In this document: in pieces, positions 47,565 to 58,625 of the stretch
Layout of the letters: every line of letters begins with the position of its first letter
How positions within the stretch are numbered: the first letter of the stretch is position 1
Assembly (NCBI GenBank): GCA_017562135.1
Contig: QEYB01001528.1
Span: 516,256 to 580,255, forward strand
Origin: Dipylidium caninum
Taxonomy: Eukaryota; Platyhelminthes; Cestoda; Cyclophyllidea; Dipylidiidae
Length of the DNA: 64,000 nucleotides
Direction: 5' to 3'
Position numbers and translations under genes: made by a program
Notes under the pieces: generated by a model
Told to the model about the DNA's origin: nothing
The model's input: only the letters and a program-made list of their open reading frames with translations
The model's database searches: none

Positions 47565-50500
47565 GAAGCCTCGCAGACTCGTCACAGTGCGAGGAGGCGG
47601 CGGTGCGTGCAACAGGCAACGTCGTCGCCGCGCCAAGGGCGCAGGTGGAGCGAGACGTGGCACGTCGGTGGAGCAGTGGACGCGGACTGGTTGGATGAAC
47701 GCGGGGCGGAGGAGGCACCGCCACTGTCGACTGGCGAATTGGCGGGCGGTGAAGGTGGAAAGGCCTAGTGTCAGCGGTCAAGTGGCCAGTCCGCTTTGTC
47801 CTCGGTGTTCGGCTGCAGACGTCACTCAGTGGCCACCAGCATGGGGGCAACGTGTAGACGCAGAGAAGGCGGAGAGTGGCCATCCACTCCCTCGACACCT
47901 CCACTCGGCGGGCGCCCTCTTCGCCTCTGCACCGCGTGAGGCACTGACGGCGAGGGAAGGAAGGCACGGCGAGCGCGAGGTGGTGAATGAGCGATGGCCG
48001 AATTTGACGTGGCCTTTCGCCACACCCTCTCCTCCGTGTGTGCGCGCGACTGGACACTCACTCGGGCGGTTGGCTGCGGGAGAGGCCGCGTGGACGTGGA
48101 CGAAGTGGTGGCGGGGCGGGGAGGGGCGGGGCTGGGCAGGGCAGGACGGGGCTCGTCGGGAGGCGGAGTCGGGTGAAGTGAAGTGGAGTGGAAGCGGAGT
48201 GGAAGTGGAATTGGCGTAGGGTGCACGGCGATCTGCTGAGCGGATGTGTGAGCGAATCACTGTTGTGGGTAGTTGAGTGTTGCAGACTCTCCCTCGCGGC
48301 ATGACGATGTCTGGCGATGGCGCTGCCGGATGGTCCCGCGGTGGAGAAAGCATCAGTGATCGGGTAGACTGACGAATTACGCTTGCGAACGCGGTTCCCT
48401 GTGAAAGCCGACGAAGTGTTGTCATGGCGTCCACCATTTGGGGAGGCGCGACTGGCCACCGTTTGCGAAACATTTTTCTTTGAGCTTCTCAGCCTCGAGG
48501 TGCTCAGGATTCTCCTTTCCCCTTCACCTAACTTCTCTAACTCAAATTTCCGTCCATCTTATTGTTGGACAACCGTCGATTTTCTTTGAGTCGCCTTCCA
48601 TGCCTTCCGGCTTCAGTTGCAGTAGGCGATTTGGTGCCTCCGTCACAGCTTTTCCCCAAAGCCTTGATAGCCCCAAGAGTCCTTTTTTTTGTAATGGAGA
48701 TCTCCACAATCTCCCCACTCTTAATTCCTTTCTCTTACGTTCGTCTTTTGATACAGCCACGTTTTCATCTCCTCTTCCCCTTTTTTCCCACTTTCATGCT
48801 GTCTTTCTCCATGTTTTGCACATCTTTTCCAACGCGGCGATGAATCTTCCTCCCATTTCATGAGATAATTTTGATGTTATAATTCATTGAAACGTTTCGC
48901 TTAAATCTGCGCGACCACTGGGCTCCTCTTCAACGCTTCTTTTGCGCGCAACAACTTCTCAAATAGCTTCAGTGTATTCTCCTTCATATAAGTGGTTTAT
49001 CACTCCACTCAGGACTTCCGCATTCGTCCAATCTTACTCACACGTCAAAAGTCACACGTAGAGAAGTGAGACATTTCAGAGCGCTTTGGATGATCACCTC
49101 AGACTGTGGCGGACTTCTCTCCAGGGGGTGGAGGGAGAAACGCAACACCACCAGACTTTACTCAAGACCGTCGCAAATAGCGTCCAGACACCCTCCTCAC
49201 CTCGATGCCCCACCGATAAACTCTCTCACGTCAGTTTCGTGCAGGGCCCACAGTGGAACGGTGATGGGATGTCGGTGCCTCGCAGACGGGGACGGCTGCG
49301 CCACACCCCTTGTGACCGACAGTCAGTGGGTTTGGTCGTATGCAATGCGATTATAATCACAAAGGCAGACTGCGAGATGAACGACCGGGGAAGATGTAGG
49401 CGGGTGGGTGAGAACTGTACCAATTTAAGAAGAAGGTGTCGCGTTTGGGGCCAAATACGCATCCTTTTGCCAAGGCAGTGGGATTTCCGTTGTCCTCAAA
49501 AGTCATTCCAATTTTAGAGGTAGTCGCTTTGACCAAACAGGTGACAGGCCGAAAGGGAAGGGGGACTTCGCCGGCTCGATGTCCGCCGCCAGGATGACTG
49601 TAACTATTTAACTCACCTCTGACGTAAGCCACGAATATGTCGGGGATAAGGTTAAGCCGCTCTAGAACCAAAAAGCCTTGCAAACCTCGTGACAACTGAA
49701 CGTAAGAAGACATCTGATTGGCATGACAGCGACTGTGGGAAAGGATGATAGACCTCGCCTACCTCGAATCCTTTTGGATTGAAAATTACGTCAAAATGGG
49801 AAAACATACGGAGGAAAGTGAGGACTCAAGGCGTATCTATGCCATGGAGGCGTCTACTGAAAAGGGATTTGAGTAGTCATTTGGACATGATGTGTATGTA
49901 ATGAGCTCGAGTTTCGAATACGTGATGAATATGGGGAGAAAAAGATGTCAAACCGGTTGGAAACGGTTGGAGCAACAGTTGGATGATAAAGTCGCGATTT
50001 TCGAGCGACAGAAAATTAAAATTAGTCGAGAACATGTAGGCCAAGAGCATAGACGTGCTTTAAAAAGTAGGAGAGTGGAGCGACATCGAAGGTAAATGAC
50101 TAGGTAATAAAACACTAACATAACCTAAACAAACATGAATGTTTTGACCAAACGTCCTCACATTCGCTCTTGCCTTCAGTCATTTTCACTCTAATCACAA
50201 GGGCGGGAATTGCCAGATCTGGAACCAGTGGGAATGCGACCGCAGGTACACACATTCAGGCGCGGTCTCTGGATGATGAATCACAATCGCCGTTCCGAGT
50301 AACTCGGACTTCAAGGAGAAGGAAGGGGCTAAACTGGCCCCGGATCGTCCCAATGACCGTCTTGCGGGAAGGCCATTTTTATTGCACTCTTTCGTCATTT
50401 CAGATAAATACTTCCTCATAAGCGCTATTGCGACTGTGGTAAGGTCAAACACGTCGAGGACGTGATATTTGAGAGGACCGGCCAACTCAACGACGTCAAT

Positions 50501-53500
50501 TCACCAGACCTGCTTCTCGTGTTTCCGCGAACGGTGGCATTTCTTGTCAAGACTCGTCGTTGCCACGATGGAAAAGCGTGGCCAAACCCACCAACGCGAA
50601 CGAAGGTCAAACAACAACACGGGCGGACACCACAACAGCCCGCGACACTTTGCGTTTGCGACACTTTGGGTTTCAACGATGTCCATTCATTCAGGCTTGG
50701 TAGAGAAACCAGGACTTAATCGAAGCCTCCACCTCCGACTGACCGACGGTGATCAGGCAGTTGCGCATGGCAAAAATTTGGAGTGGAGGTCGAAAAATGG
50801 AACAGGAGTGCCAAGTGAACTTGGGCCAGGCTCGAAGGATTGGAGGCCCAGCCGTGGTCGTCATGACTGGGAGGGATTTTCTTTCCCCCAACTGAACAAC
50901 ACATCGGTCATTTGTGTCTTTGTGGGAGGTTGTTGTGACCTCTGGTTTCACTAAGGCAGGCAGGAGAGGGCGCAGTTACGAGCTCCACAAGGCAGGGAGG
51001 CGAGGAGGGGTTTGGCAGAAAGACCGAGAACGGCACCGGTGAAGCCTTGAAGTGTCTGACGACGAAGACGTCTCACTTCAATTCTTAGCCTGCCGCTGAA
51101 ACACTTTTTTAATGACACAAGTGTTGGTGAAGAAGACGAACTTTGGGAGAACTGAGGTGAGGGAAACGCTCACTTTATCAGGTGAGTTGCCTGGCGTTAC
51201 TTTTTTTGTGAAAAAAGCCACTTCACAACTAAATCAAAGTGTCTCGTTCGCCAAGTCGAACAACGAATTTAAATTAAACACCTTTCGGGGGGAGACAGAC
51301 TCCCAACCCACATCGAATGCGTTGAGGTGACAGCTTCTGATGCATATTTTCTGAGCATCCTCCGACAAAACGCTCACGAGTCGCAGGGAGGTGTGAGCAC
51401 TCGTGACTAACAACAATTAGGATTACATTCCCGGTCAAATTACTACGACCTTGATGGAAGTGACCTCACCTAAGCTGATAAGTGTCAACGTCAAATCTGA
51501 CGTCCCAAGGTGGACTCTTCAAGGTGACGAGGACGAGCAGAGTTCTCTGTGTGCGTGCGTGTGTGTGTTCGGTGTGTCACACTTTGATTAGAACGTCTGC
51601 GTGGTAAACTGAGACGACCGACCGGCTGGAAGTGGCTGCTGAGACACGTCAACAGAAGGTAGTGACGGCGGAAAAGAGGCCCCGGAGAGGCTCACCCAAC
51701 AGAAGTCGACACAGAAACGACACTACACCGACATCTTCCCAGAGGTAAATGAGTCTTGGACATCGTGCCAAATGCTCGGAACCCCGAATGATGGCCCCCT
51801 CTTCGCCTCTTACCAGGAGACGCGCAGCGCATTGGTGTGCACTCATTTTGCTGTCGTCCCACTGCCAAGCTGCCATGGACGTAGAAGTTTCGGACACCTT
51901 TGAGATACTTTAAGGTGTCCTGCTACCCGTAAAAAGCCTAATCCCCTTTTTATGAAAGGCCTTCAGGTTGCGATGCAAAATTCGCGAAGTACCTGATCAT
52001 AAGGGGACCGTTGGGTGAGCTCGACCGTTTCAACCGTGATATTTTGCGGTGATGAAGTGATGTGGAGGAGGAATGTGCGGAAGTGGTTAGTGTACTTTGG
52101 CTGGAAGATGTCGAGGGAACCATCGCCACGCAGTCACACCAGCAAGTCATGCCAGCTGAGCATACTCAACTGGTATAAACGAAATTTTCCTGATTCGAAG
52201 GAGAGTAAGCAGCATTGTGCGGTGCCGCACACAAACAAAAACTACTATGACAACTGCGAAAGTGCTCGTGATTGCATGTTTGGACAGTTGTGTTTGTTAT
52301 CACCTAAATCAGTCAACTTCGTGCAAGTCAACTTCGTGCAAATCCGTGCCGTTTAATCTGTACGTAAATAAGCGGCAACCACCGTACTGAGTACTCTCAC
52401 TTCTTAGCCTTATTCGCAATCTCTCAAATGTTGGGCCACTTGGGCGAGGTTCCAAAATACCACGCATCCTGCAAGAAACGACCAATGAACGCTACTTTCA
52501 CAGCAGAAATCGTACAGCTACGCTGGTATTACTCAACTTCGCATAATTTCGACCAAACTGTAAGCAGTAATAAGTGTGTGATTTGCTGAGACCAAACCGT
52601 ACCAAATCATTTTTTAAGCAGGCAGTGAAGGCTAATACTCACTATCAGCAAAGACACTTGAAAGAGGCGGGAACAAGGCATATTAAGTAGGTCAACAGTT
52701 ACTTTTTGGTATTAAAGTGGGAAAATCTAATTAAAATAGAACATATTAGTTCATGATGAATAAAAATAAGTGCAACAGCATGGCGCCCGCATATTATAGG
52801 TACTACACGAATTAATGATAACGTAAATAACAATTTAGTTCCCGTCACTGTAAAAGTGGACACGTAACCAATTTATATGCGTTGCATTGGATAAGAGCGA
52901 AATAACGCTCAGACTATCCGATTCCATCCACTAAAGGTAGTAATGAAGAAGAGAATGGGAGAAATGAAGGTCAGCTCGCGGAAGGAAAGCACAAAGCACA
53001 TTTAAACCTTCAGCAAGAAGGGTGGAGTCAAAACAGAGCAGAATGTCTAGTTCTTAAAATAGCTCCTTTTCTCCTTCGAGTAGTTCTGCATTAACCGGCT
53101 AAAATCGGCTAAACTTTGGCGCGAACAATCACCACAATTGTGATTAAAAAAAACTAACAAAGCATTCCATTTAGCGCACAATACGACCGAGCATACAAAG
53201 AGCCACAGTGCGGTGCCAAGTTTAAAAATAGAAGTTGGGTTGAAGAGAACCCCAAAAGGCAAAAAATTCTCAAAAATGTAGTACTATTGGCCTTTAAAAT
53301 AGGGATTGGGGGCTTGGAAGACGAGAGATATTAAATTTAAAGGCTAATTAGTGTATTAGGTTAGAGAAAAGGTAAACGCCATTGCATTATCTGGTTGGTT
53401 AATAAGTGGAAAATGAAATCCCGACGCAAATTAGGCCCAACTTACAAAATCGTCTTGCGATAAAAGTCTTCAATCGTAGGATCATATTTTTCCTCAAATT

Positions 53501-53579
53501 TTCCGGTGACAAATCGCACGGTTAGAGCACTTTTTCCTACCCCGCCATCACCCAAAACTACGACTTTGTATTCATCCAT
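46002..53579 (-). CDS. RAP2-like Ras-family GTPase (exons 1 and 2; C-terminal exon not found)
   Basis: Rap GTPases switch adhesion and cytoskeletal signalling at membranes. Exon 1 (53579-53446) encodes [19 protein letters not shown], with the P-loop G-x4-GKS, and [11 protein letters not shown], the Rap effector loop with the Phe typical of Rap2 (Rap1 has Ser). It ends in phase 2 at GTAAGT. Exon 2 (46413-46002) begins after CTCCAG and completes the codon: [12 protein letters not shown] (G3), VLVGNKSDL (G4) and [12 protein letters not shown] (G5). An insertion of about 12 residues with five prolines precedes G4. Exon 2 ends phase 0 at GTAAGT after VVLR. The expected C-terminal tail of about 20 residues with a prenylation motif was not found downstream. 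The intron is 7.0 kb and contains the entire IR3 right arm; exon 2 lies in the IR3 spacer. Confidence 0.87.
47126..47158. repeat. GACCA pentanucleotide repeat in IR3 right arm
   Basis: Five to six tandem GACCA units; mirror of the repeat at 44163-44191. Confidence 0.85.
47531..47569. repeat. (GT)n microsatellite in IR3 right arm
   Basis: Mirror of the (CA)n run at 43769-43805. Confidence 0.9.
48550..53445. other. RAP2-like intron remainder; AWS/SET-like fragments on the plus strand, otherwise nothing recognised
   Basis: Intronic to the RAP2-like gene on the minus strand. On the plus strand, 49336-49425 reads [19 protein letters not shown] then RRVGENCTN, with cysteine spacing resembling the end of an AWS zinc cluster. 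50181-50245, flanked by CTTCAG and an AG/GTACAC donor, reads [15 protein letters not shown], loosely like the SET NH...NC...W motif. Around 50430 [11 protein letters not shown] recalls a post-SET C-x-C-G. No continuous methyltransferase could be built. Confidence 0.3.
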
Positions 53580-56245
53580 CGCCTTGCAGCAGGAGGCGGC
53601 TGCTAGCAATAGAAAAAAAACATTAAAATACATATATTTCTCTTGATTGAGGCCAAGTAGGAACTGTTTCCGAAGCCAAATGATACATCGTCCGACATAT
53701 AAATAGACAAAAATAGAAGGGAGAATAAAAAATTTCACGCGGACTGTCATGGGTCTTGTTTGTGTACCTGGTTTTCTGTGGCAAATTTGAGCCGAAATTA
53801 ACGTTAAGGTACGTGATAGTTACGTGTACAATGAATAAATTTTTTGAAATTTCTAGCCGTGATAATGTTATTTAATTGCAGAAACGCCAGAGAAACCGAT
53901 AATTATCAGTTGACTTCGTTTCTAGGAAAGTAATTAAACGATTCTCATAAACACTGTGCCAAAATAATATTAAATTAGCTGTGGACGACCAGACACCAAC
54001 TAGCCCAAAGCGCACCTCAGAGCCCGATTTGAAGAGCCTCTCAAATACGAAGAAGTGACCGAGAATTTGTCCTTAGAAGTAGTCAATCTCAACAAAGGTT
54101 TGTTAAGATAAACTGTCGCTGTTTCAGGAAAAGTTTTATAAATTCAATTCAACTGATTTTAACACGAATATCGGTGATAGCTGCTTAATTTTACCGTTGT
54201 TTAAGGATACAAAAGCTCGCAGTTTAAGGCAGAAAATAATTTGGGATTTGAAGCAGAATTCTTAACAAAATATTTAATCATGCGTAGCCGTAAAGCAAAA
54301 TCCTAAACCACAACTTTAAGTGCAATGTGTTGCTTAACTTCGACCTGCCTTAACCTCTAATGTTTTATTGTAACATATCTTTGGGAAGGAATATGCCTTC
54401 AGCCACAACACCGCCCAAACCATCTTGTTGTTGCCCATCTGCGGCTCTTACTCCTAATTTACGCAGTTTTCTGCTCCTAATTCAGAATATGAAAGCATTT
54501 TATGCCGGCGCCAGGTATACTAACGACGCCGTCAATGACGATTATTCTTGTTAATTTCTACATAAAAACTGCGATATGGAGTGAAGTGTAAAAGGTTAGC
54601 AAAGACATCTGGATATTAGGAGGCAAACGATTTCACTTTTCATATAGTTTATTTAAATTCACATTCGGCATGATTTTCCTCTGCGGTCTGTTTTGAAGCA
54701 TCATCGGCTTAGAATTCACTTTTCAATCTGCGATTATTAAGTGATTTATTTAGAATAACATCCGCCATTTCATCTACTGTAGTCAAAAGTACTTCATTTC
54801 TAATCAAAACTTCTTTGTTGAAAACCACAGCTGTACGAACATTAAAATATTTGAGGAAATGACTTGGATTTCATTGCCGTTATGTATTTTTGAGAGCCGC
54901 ATATATTTAACGAACTTCGTAAGCTCTCCAAATGTTGAAGAGCATTTGGGCATTTGGATATTCAAAATTTGCACCAGAAACCTTTGAACTGAACAATTCT
55001 CTTCTCTGTTTATCCATTTCAAATATATTTTACCCTTCTTTCCAATGGATGGTTTGCAGTGATTATGGGGAGCTTAAATTTAATCTTTTTCGCTAAAGTA
55101 AAAGGCCAGACTGAATGTAAACATCCATAAATATCCCGTTTCTCAGTAAGTGATGGATTAACTGGGCATCATTGTTATGGACCGCAGCAGAGATGTTTAC
55201 TATAAACAAAATACTACGCAACTTTTGGGCATTTCCTTCATCATATACTCTTCCTACAAAATTACGGTGTACTAAACAGTGAAAATTGATTGTGTTACAG
55301 GGATGGGGTGTGATAAAGGTTTGGAAAATATATATAGATCTCATTTTAAGCTGTATGAGATACTCCAATCTGTCCACCAGGTAAAATATTATTAATTGTC
55401 TTGCCGATGCAAACGATACCGCCACTGGAAGGAATAAGATATAAAATAATTCAATAATGTATGAAATGTGGCACCGATATTTGCAATTTGAGTCGCAAAT
55501 TGGAACCGAATTAAGTTAACCAACGTTTCCACTTATAACATATGACGTGGAAACGTGAAATTTTCATATACACTTTAATTAGTATATTGACAGATAAGGG
55601 AGGTAGGGGAAAGTGTTTTGGCTATTGTACAAGTTTATAAAAGCTCGAAAAAATGTTCTCACACTGATATTAAAGAGGTTAGATTAATCATGCAAATTTT
55701 CGGTTTCGAGAGGGTTTCACTTAGTTCTCGTGAGCGTGCTATTTAATCGCAATTGAAAATAAATAATTGAATTAAATAGGTCGATCTACTCAGGGAACGC
55801 GTCTACTTCTTCCCAAAGTATTATTTAGAATGATAAGTGCATTCATAATATTTTGATGTAGGCAAATCTATTTTATGAGTGCATTTACTTTTTTAACATT
55901 GTTAACTTAACATGGAATCGAACAGATAATCTAAAAGTAAGGTGAGTACAGTTAAGTAAAGTGCTTGTAGAAAGCTGGGGCTACTCGGGTTTAGAATTAG
56001 ATAGAGCAGCTATCATTAACCCTTGGAAACATCGGTATTTTGAAAAAAAGTTAAAAACGAAACGTTTTATGTACGACAAGAATTTAAATTTAAAGCGAAT
56101 CAATAATATACGTGTCGTTATCCCAAGCCGTCACAAATGTTGCAGTTAATAAATCCAATTGAAATTAAACTGCAATTTGTTTTAACCGCCCGAACCTGTT
56201 ACACCGCTTCGCTTATTTTCAGGGGTGCTTGCCTGCGTTTGGAAA
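53580..56245. other. AT-rich intergenic stretch, no gene recognised
   Basis: Contains the presumed promoter of the RAP2-like gene (upstream of 53579 on the minus strand) and of RPL23A. Only short, domain-free open frames are present. Confidence 0.6.
56213..56221 (+). promoter_or_regulatory. 3-prime splice acceptor upstream of RPL23A start
   Basis: TTATTTTCAG followed by GGGTGC lies about 24 bp before the RPL23A ATG. It is a good acceptor for either a 5-prime UTR intron or trans-spliced leader addition; no matching donor was identified. Confidence 0.4.
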
Positions 56246-56950
56246 ATGGGGCCCAAGGAAGGGTCTTCTAAAGCTGTAAAGTCTACGAAACCAGGGAAGA
56301 GTGCAAAGCCTGGCCAGAGTGGTTCGACAAAGAAGCCAGTGCGAAGGTCTGCAGGTGCTTCGAAGAAACAATCGGATGCAGCTTCCAAAAGGACTAACAA
56401 AAAACTTCATGGCGTTAAAAGCGGCCGAATTACGAAAGCCTCCTCAAGTAAGAAGAAATTATTATGCAGTTCTAATGAAGGAAAACAGAGAAGGGTGTTG
56501 TTGCTAAGGCCCTAAAGGCCCAGAAAGCGATTAATGTCGGCGCCCACACCCACGGAAAGAAAAAAGTCATGAAGAAGATCCGCTTTCGTCGTCCTAAGAC
56601 CTACAAACCTCCACGTTGTCCTAAAGATCGTCGGTTTGAGATCCCAAAGAGGAACAAGTGTGTTGACTTTGGAAATAATTGCTTTTAGACTCGATTCTTT
56701 CCGTATTATCCGCCATCCTGTAACCACAGAGGCGGCGATGAAGAAAATCGAGGACAATGATACCCTTGTTTTCGTAGTTGACCGTAGAGCTAATAAGCCG
56801 GCAATCAAAGCTGCGGTTCAGGAAATGTACAAAATAAAGGTGGCCAAAGTGAACACCCTTAACTGTCCTAAAAATATTAAGAAGGCCTATGTGAAGCTTC
56901 CACCAGACTTTGATGCGTTAGATGTTGCTAACAAGATTGGTATCATATAA
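56246..56950 (+). CDS. RPL23A: 60S ribosomal protein L23a (uL23)
   Basis: uL23 binds 25S/28S rRNA near the peptide exit tunnel. Three exons, 56246-56447, 56489-56657 and 56689-56950, join in frame to about 210 residues (human 156). Diagnostic parts are [68 protein letters not shown] and the C-terminus [14 protein letters not shown]. An extra Lys/Ser/Gly-rich N-terminal extension of about 55 residues (beginning [13 protein letters not shown]) precedes the family core; basic N-terminal extensions also occur in some other invertebrate L23a proteins. The introns are only 41 bp (GTAAGA...ACAG) and 31 bp (GTGTGT...TTTTAG). An AATAAA signal starts on the last base of the TAA stop. Confidence 0.96.
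56448..56488 (+). other. 41 bp intron of RPL23A
   Basis: GTAAGA donor and ACAG acceptor; removing it turns a frame that would stop at 56515 into the conserved [14 protein letters not shown] sequence. Confidence 0.85.
56658..56688 (+). other. 31 bp intron of RPL23A
   Basis: GTGTGT donor and GCTTTTAG acceptor; splicing restores NKLDSF, matching the family. At 31 bp it is at the lower limit known for animal introns. Confidence 0.85.
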
Positions 56951-56955
56951 ATAAA
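56950..56955 (+). terminator. Poly(A) signal AATAAA of RPL23A
   Basis: Canonical hexamer overlapping the last base of the stop codon, implying a very short 3-prime UTR. Confidence 0.6.
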
Positions 56956-58022
56956 TGGTTTTGTACAGGTCAGTGTTCTCTTTCTTCTTTGCCAAGGTCG
57001 GGTGCGATTTCGGCCTTTTTGATGATTTGTAGTTTATTAGTCGTTAGTCTTGCCCGCATTGCCTGTCCAATTTCATCTTTTTCCCGAGTCGTCTTTGATT
57101 CTAAAGGTAATATATCAGATGCTATTGCACTTGTAGGATTCGTCTGATGTGTCTGGCCGGCAACGTGTTACGTCTCTTGTAGAAGTGAACTTTTACATGT
57201 TTGGATTCGCTGTGGCTTTTTGGGTATGGTTGCTCCTTGGTTCTTCTGCTTAGAGATTTCTCCAAGCGCGTGCCTTTGCTGCTCTACCTTGTAGTTTTTT
57301 CACAAAGTTGCATCGCATTATTATTCTGCTCGGCAAGATTCTGTTCACGGGTGCCTATAGCTTTGATTAAATGAATAAAAAGGGGTCCTGTGATTTGTGG
57401 CTTTCCTTCCTTTTGGATAACTCTTCTAAGCTGATTCGGATTGGCAAGTCTGCCAAAGTGGTAGTTGGTTTCAGTTTGTGTTCATTGGCTGGAGTTGCCG
57501 ATTTGATTCAGGCTTATGTATTCGCACGGTTGGGGTTATCAGTGCTATTGTTTTGGGTTGGAATGCCTGGTAGGAATGTTCAGTGCTTAATATCATGTTA
57601 GGCACGTCACGGTAGCTCTCATCGTAAATTAAACGGTCTTCTCTTGGCAATTTAGATAATTCCTCAGCTTTAGTGAGCCTCTGGGTACGTAAGGAGCCGT
57701 CATGAAGACGCGAAAAAGACCGCTAAGTTAGCACAACGAGGTGACATGACGGCGTATAGAAGGCCTAGTCTGTGGCAACAAAATCATTTGGTTTGAGGTT
57801 AGGAAACAGACGGACTACAGAGCTCTGTGATTTTGTAATGTCGTCACCCTTGATATCATATATCTCATTTGTTTCAGTATCTCTTATGCAAAATAGGGTG
57901 AACTTACTGTTCCTTTGATTTGGTTTTCGTCCTTTACTCTAAGTCGATTGGTACAAATGGGATTGGTCTGCCATTTTACTAATTAGCCTGCACGGTCAGG
58001 CCTCACTGTTCATCGTCTGCTG
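56956..58022. other. RPL23A-MRPS25 intergenic, no gene recognised
   Basis: T-rich sequence with one chance open frame (57371-57601). It presumably holds the MRPS25 promoter; no motif is distinctive. Confidence 0.55.
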
Positions 58023-58625
58023 ATGCCTCTTCTAAGGGGCGGTCGGTACGCCGTAACGCGTACGAAAAAGTATCTTGACGCCGGACGCATAGTCTTTCGT
58101 GAAAACATCAAAATTGTGGCAGTAAATACCTTGTCGAAAGGCGAAATATCCGAAGGAGCTCGCGAATTTATTCGTTGGTATTTGCCTCCCTTACAATATA
58201 AGAATCCTTCTGTTCAAGTGCGTGATTTAATTTCCTCGATGTTTTTTCAGATTATAACCTTTCAGGACATATGTCCGACCCCGTTCATTAAGTTTTATCT
58301 TTCCGATGGCAAGGAGTTTAATGTTGACTGCTCTTTCCATTCTGCCGACAGCATTCAAGATCACATCGCCGCGGTTTGCGCCAAAACCTATGATACTATA
58401 AAAAGGGAAGAGTTATTGAACCAGAAGATCATAAACCCAGCCAATTTTGGATCTAAGTAGCCGACAGTAATTTCTAATCTGTGTCTCCTTAGATATCCAC
58501 GTCAATGTATCTGCGAGGTGTACGGCCAGGTCCCCTGTTCGTCTCAGATAGGTAGGCCAAAACCTTGGAAGGGACAAGAACCCAATTTACCTCCGATGCC
58601 CCAAGAGACAGACAATTCTGTATGA
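58023..58625 (+). CDS. MRPS25: Mitochondrial ribosomal protein S25 (mS25)
   Basis: mS25 is a component of the small mitoribosomal subunit. Three exons, 58023-58217, 58251-58456 and 58493-58625, give about 177 residues (human 173). Matching stretches are the start MPLLRGGRYAVTRTKKYL, IVFRENIKIVAVN, EGAREFIRWYLPPLQYKNP, PTPFIKFYL and, across the last junction, NPANFGSKYPRQCICEVYG with QVPC (human [25 protein letters not shown]). The first intron is 33 bp (GTGCGT...TTTCAG) and contains no stop, so its retention would add 11 residues. The second is 36 bp (GTAGCC...CCTTAG); without splicing the frame stops at its first codon. It lies 1.07 kb downstream of RPL23A on the same strand. Confidence 0.93.

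Larger units (their letters stand above)
46720..48549. repeat. IR3 right arm (long inverted duplication)
   Basis: Reverse complement of about 42787-44375, within the 7 kb intron of the RAP2-like gene. It carries about 220 bp near 46757-46975 that has no counterpart in the left arm. Confidence 0.9.

Noticed and set aside
52316..52345. Tandem 15-base duplication GTCAACTTCGTGCAA
   Set aside because: Only two copies, no wider structure.
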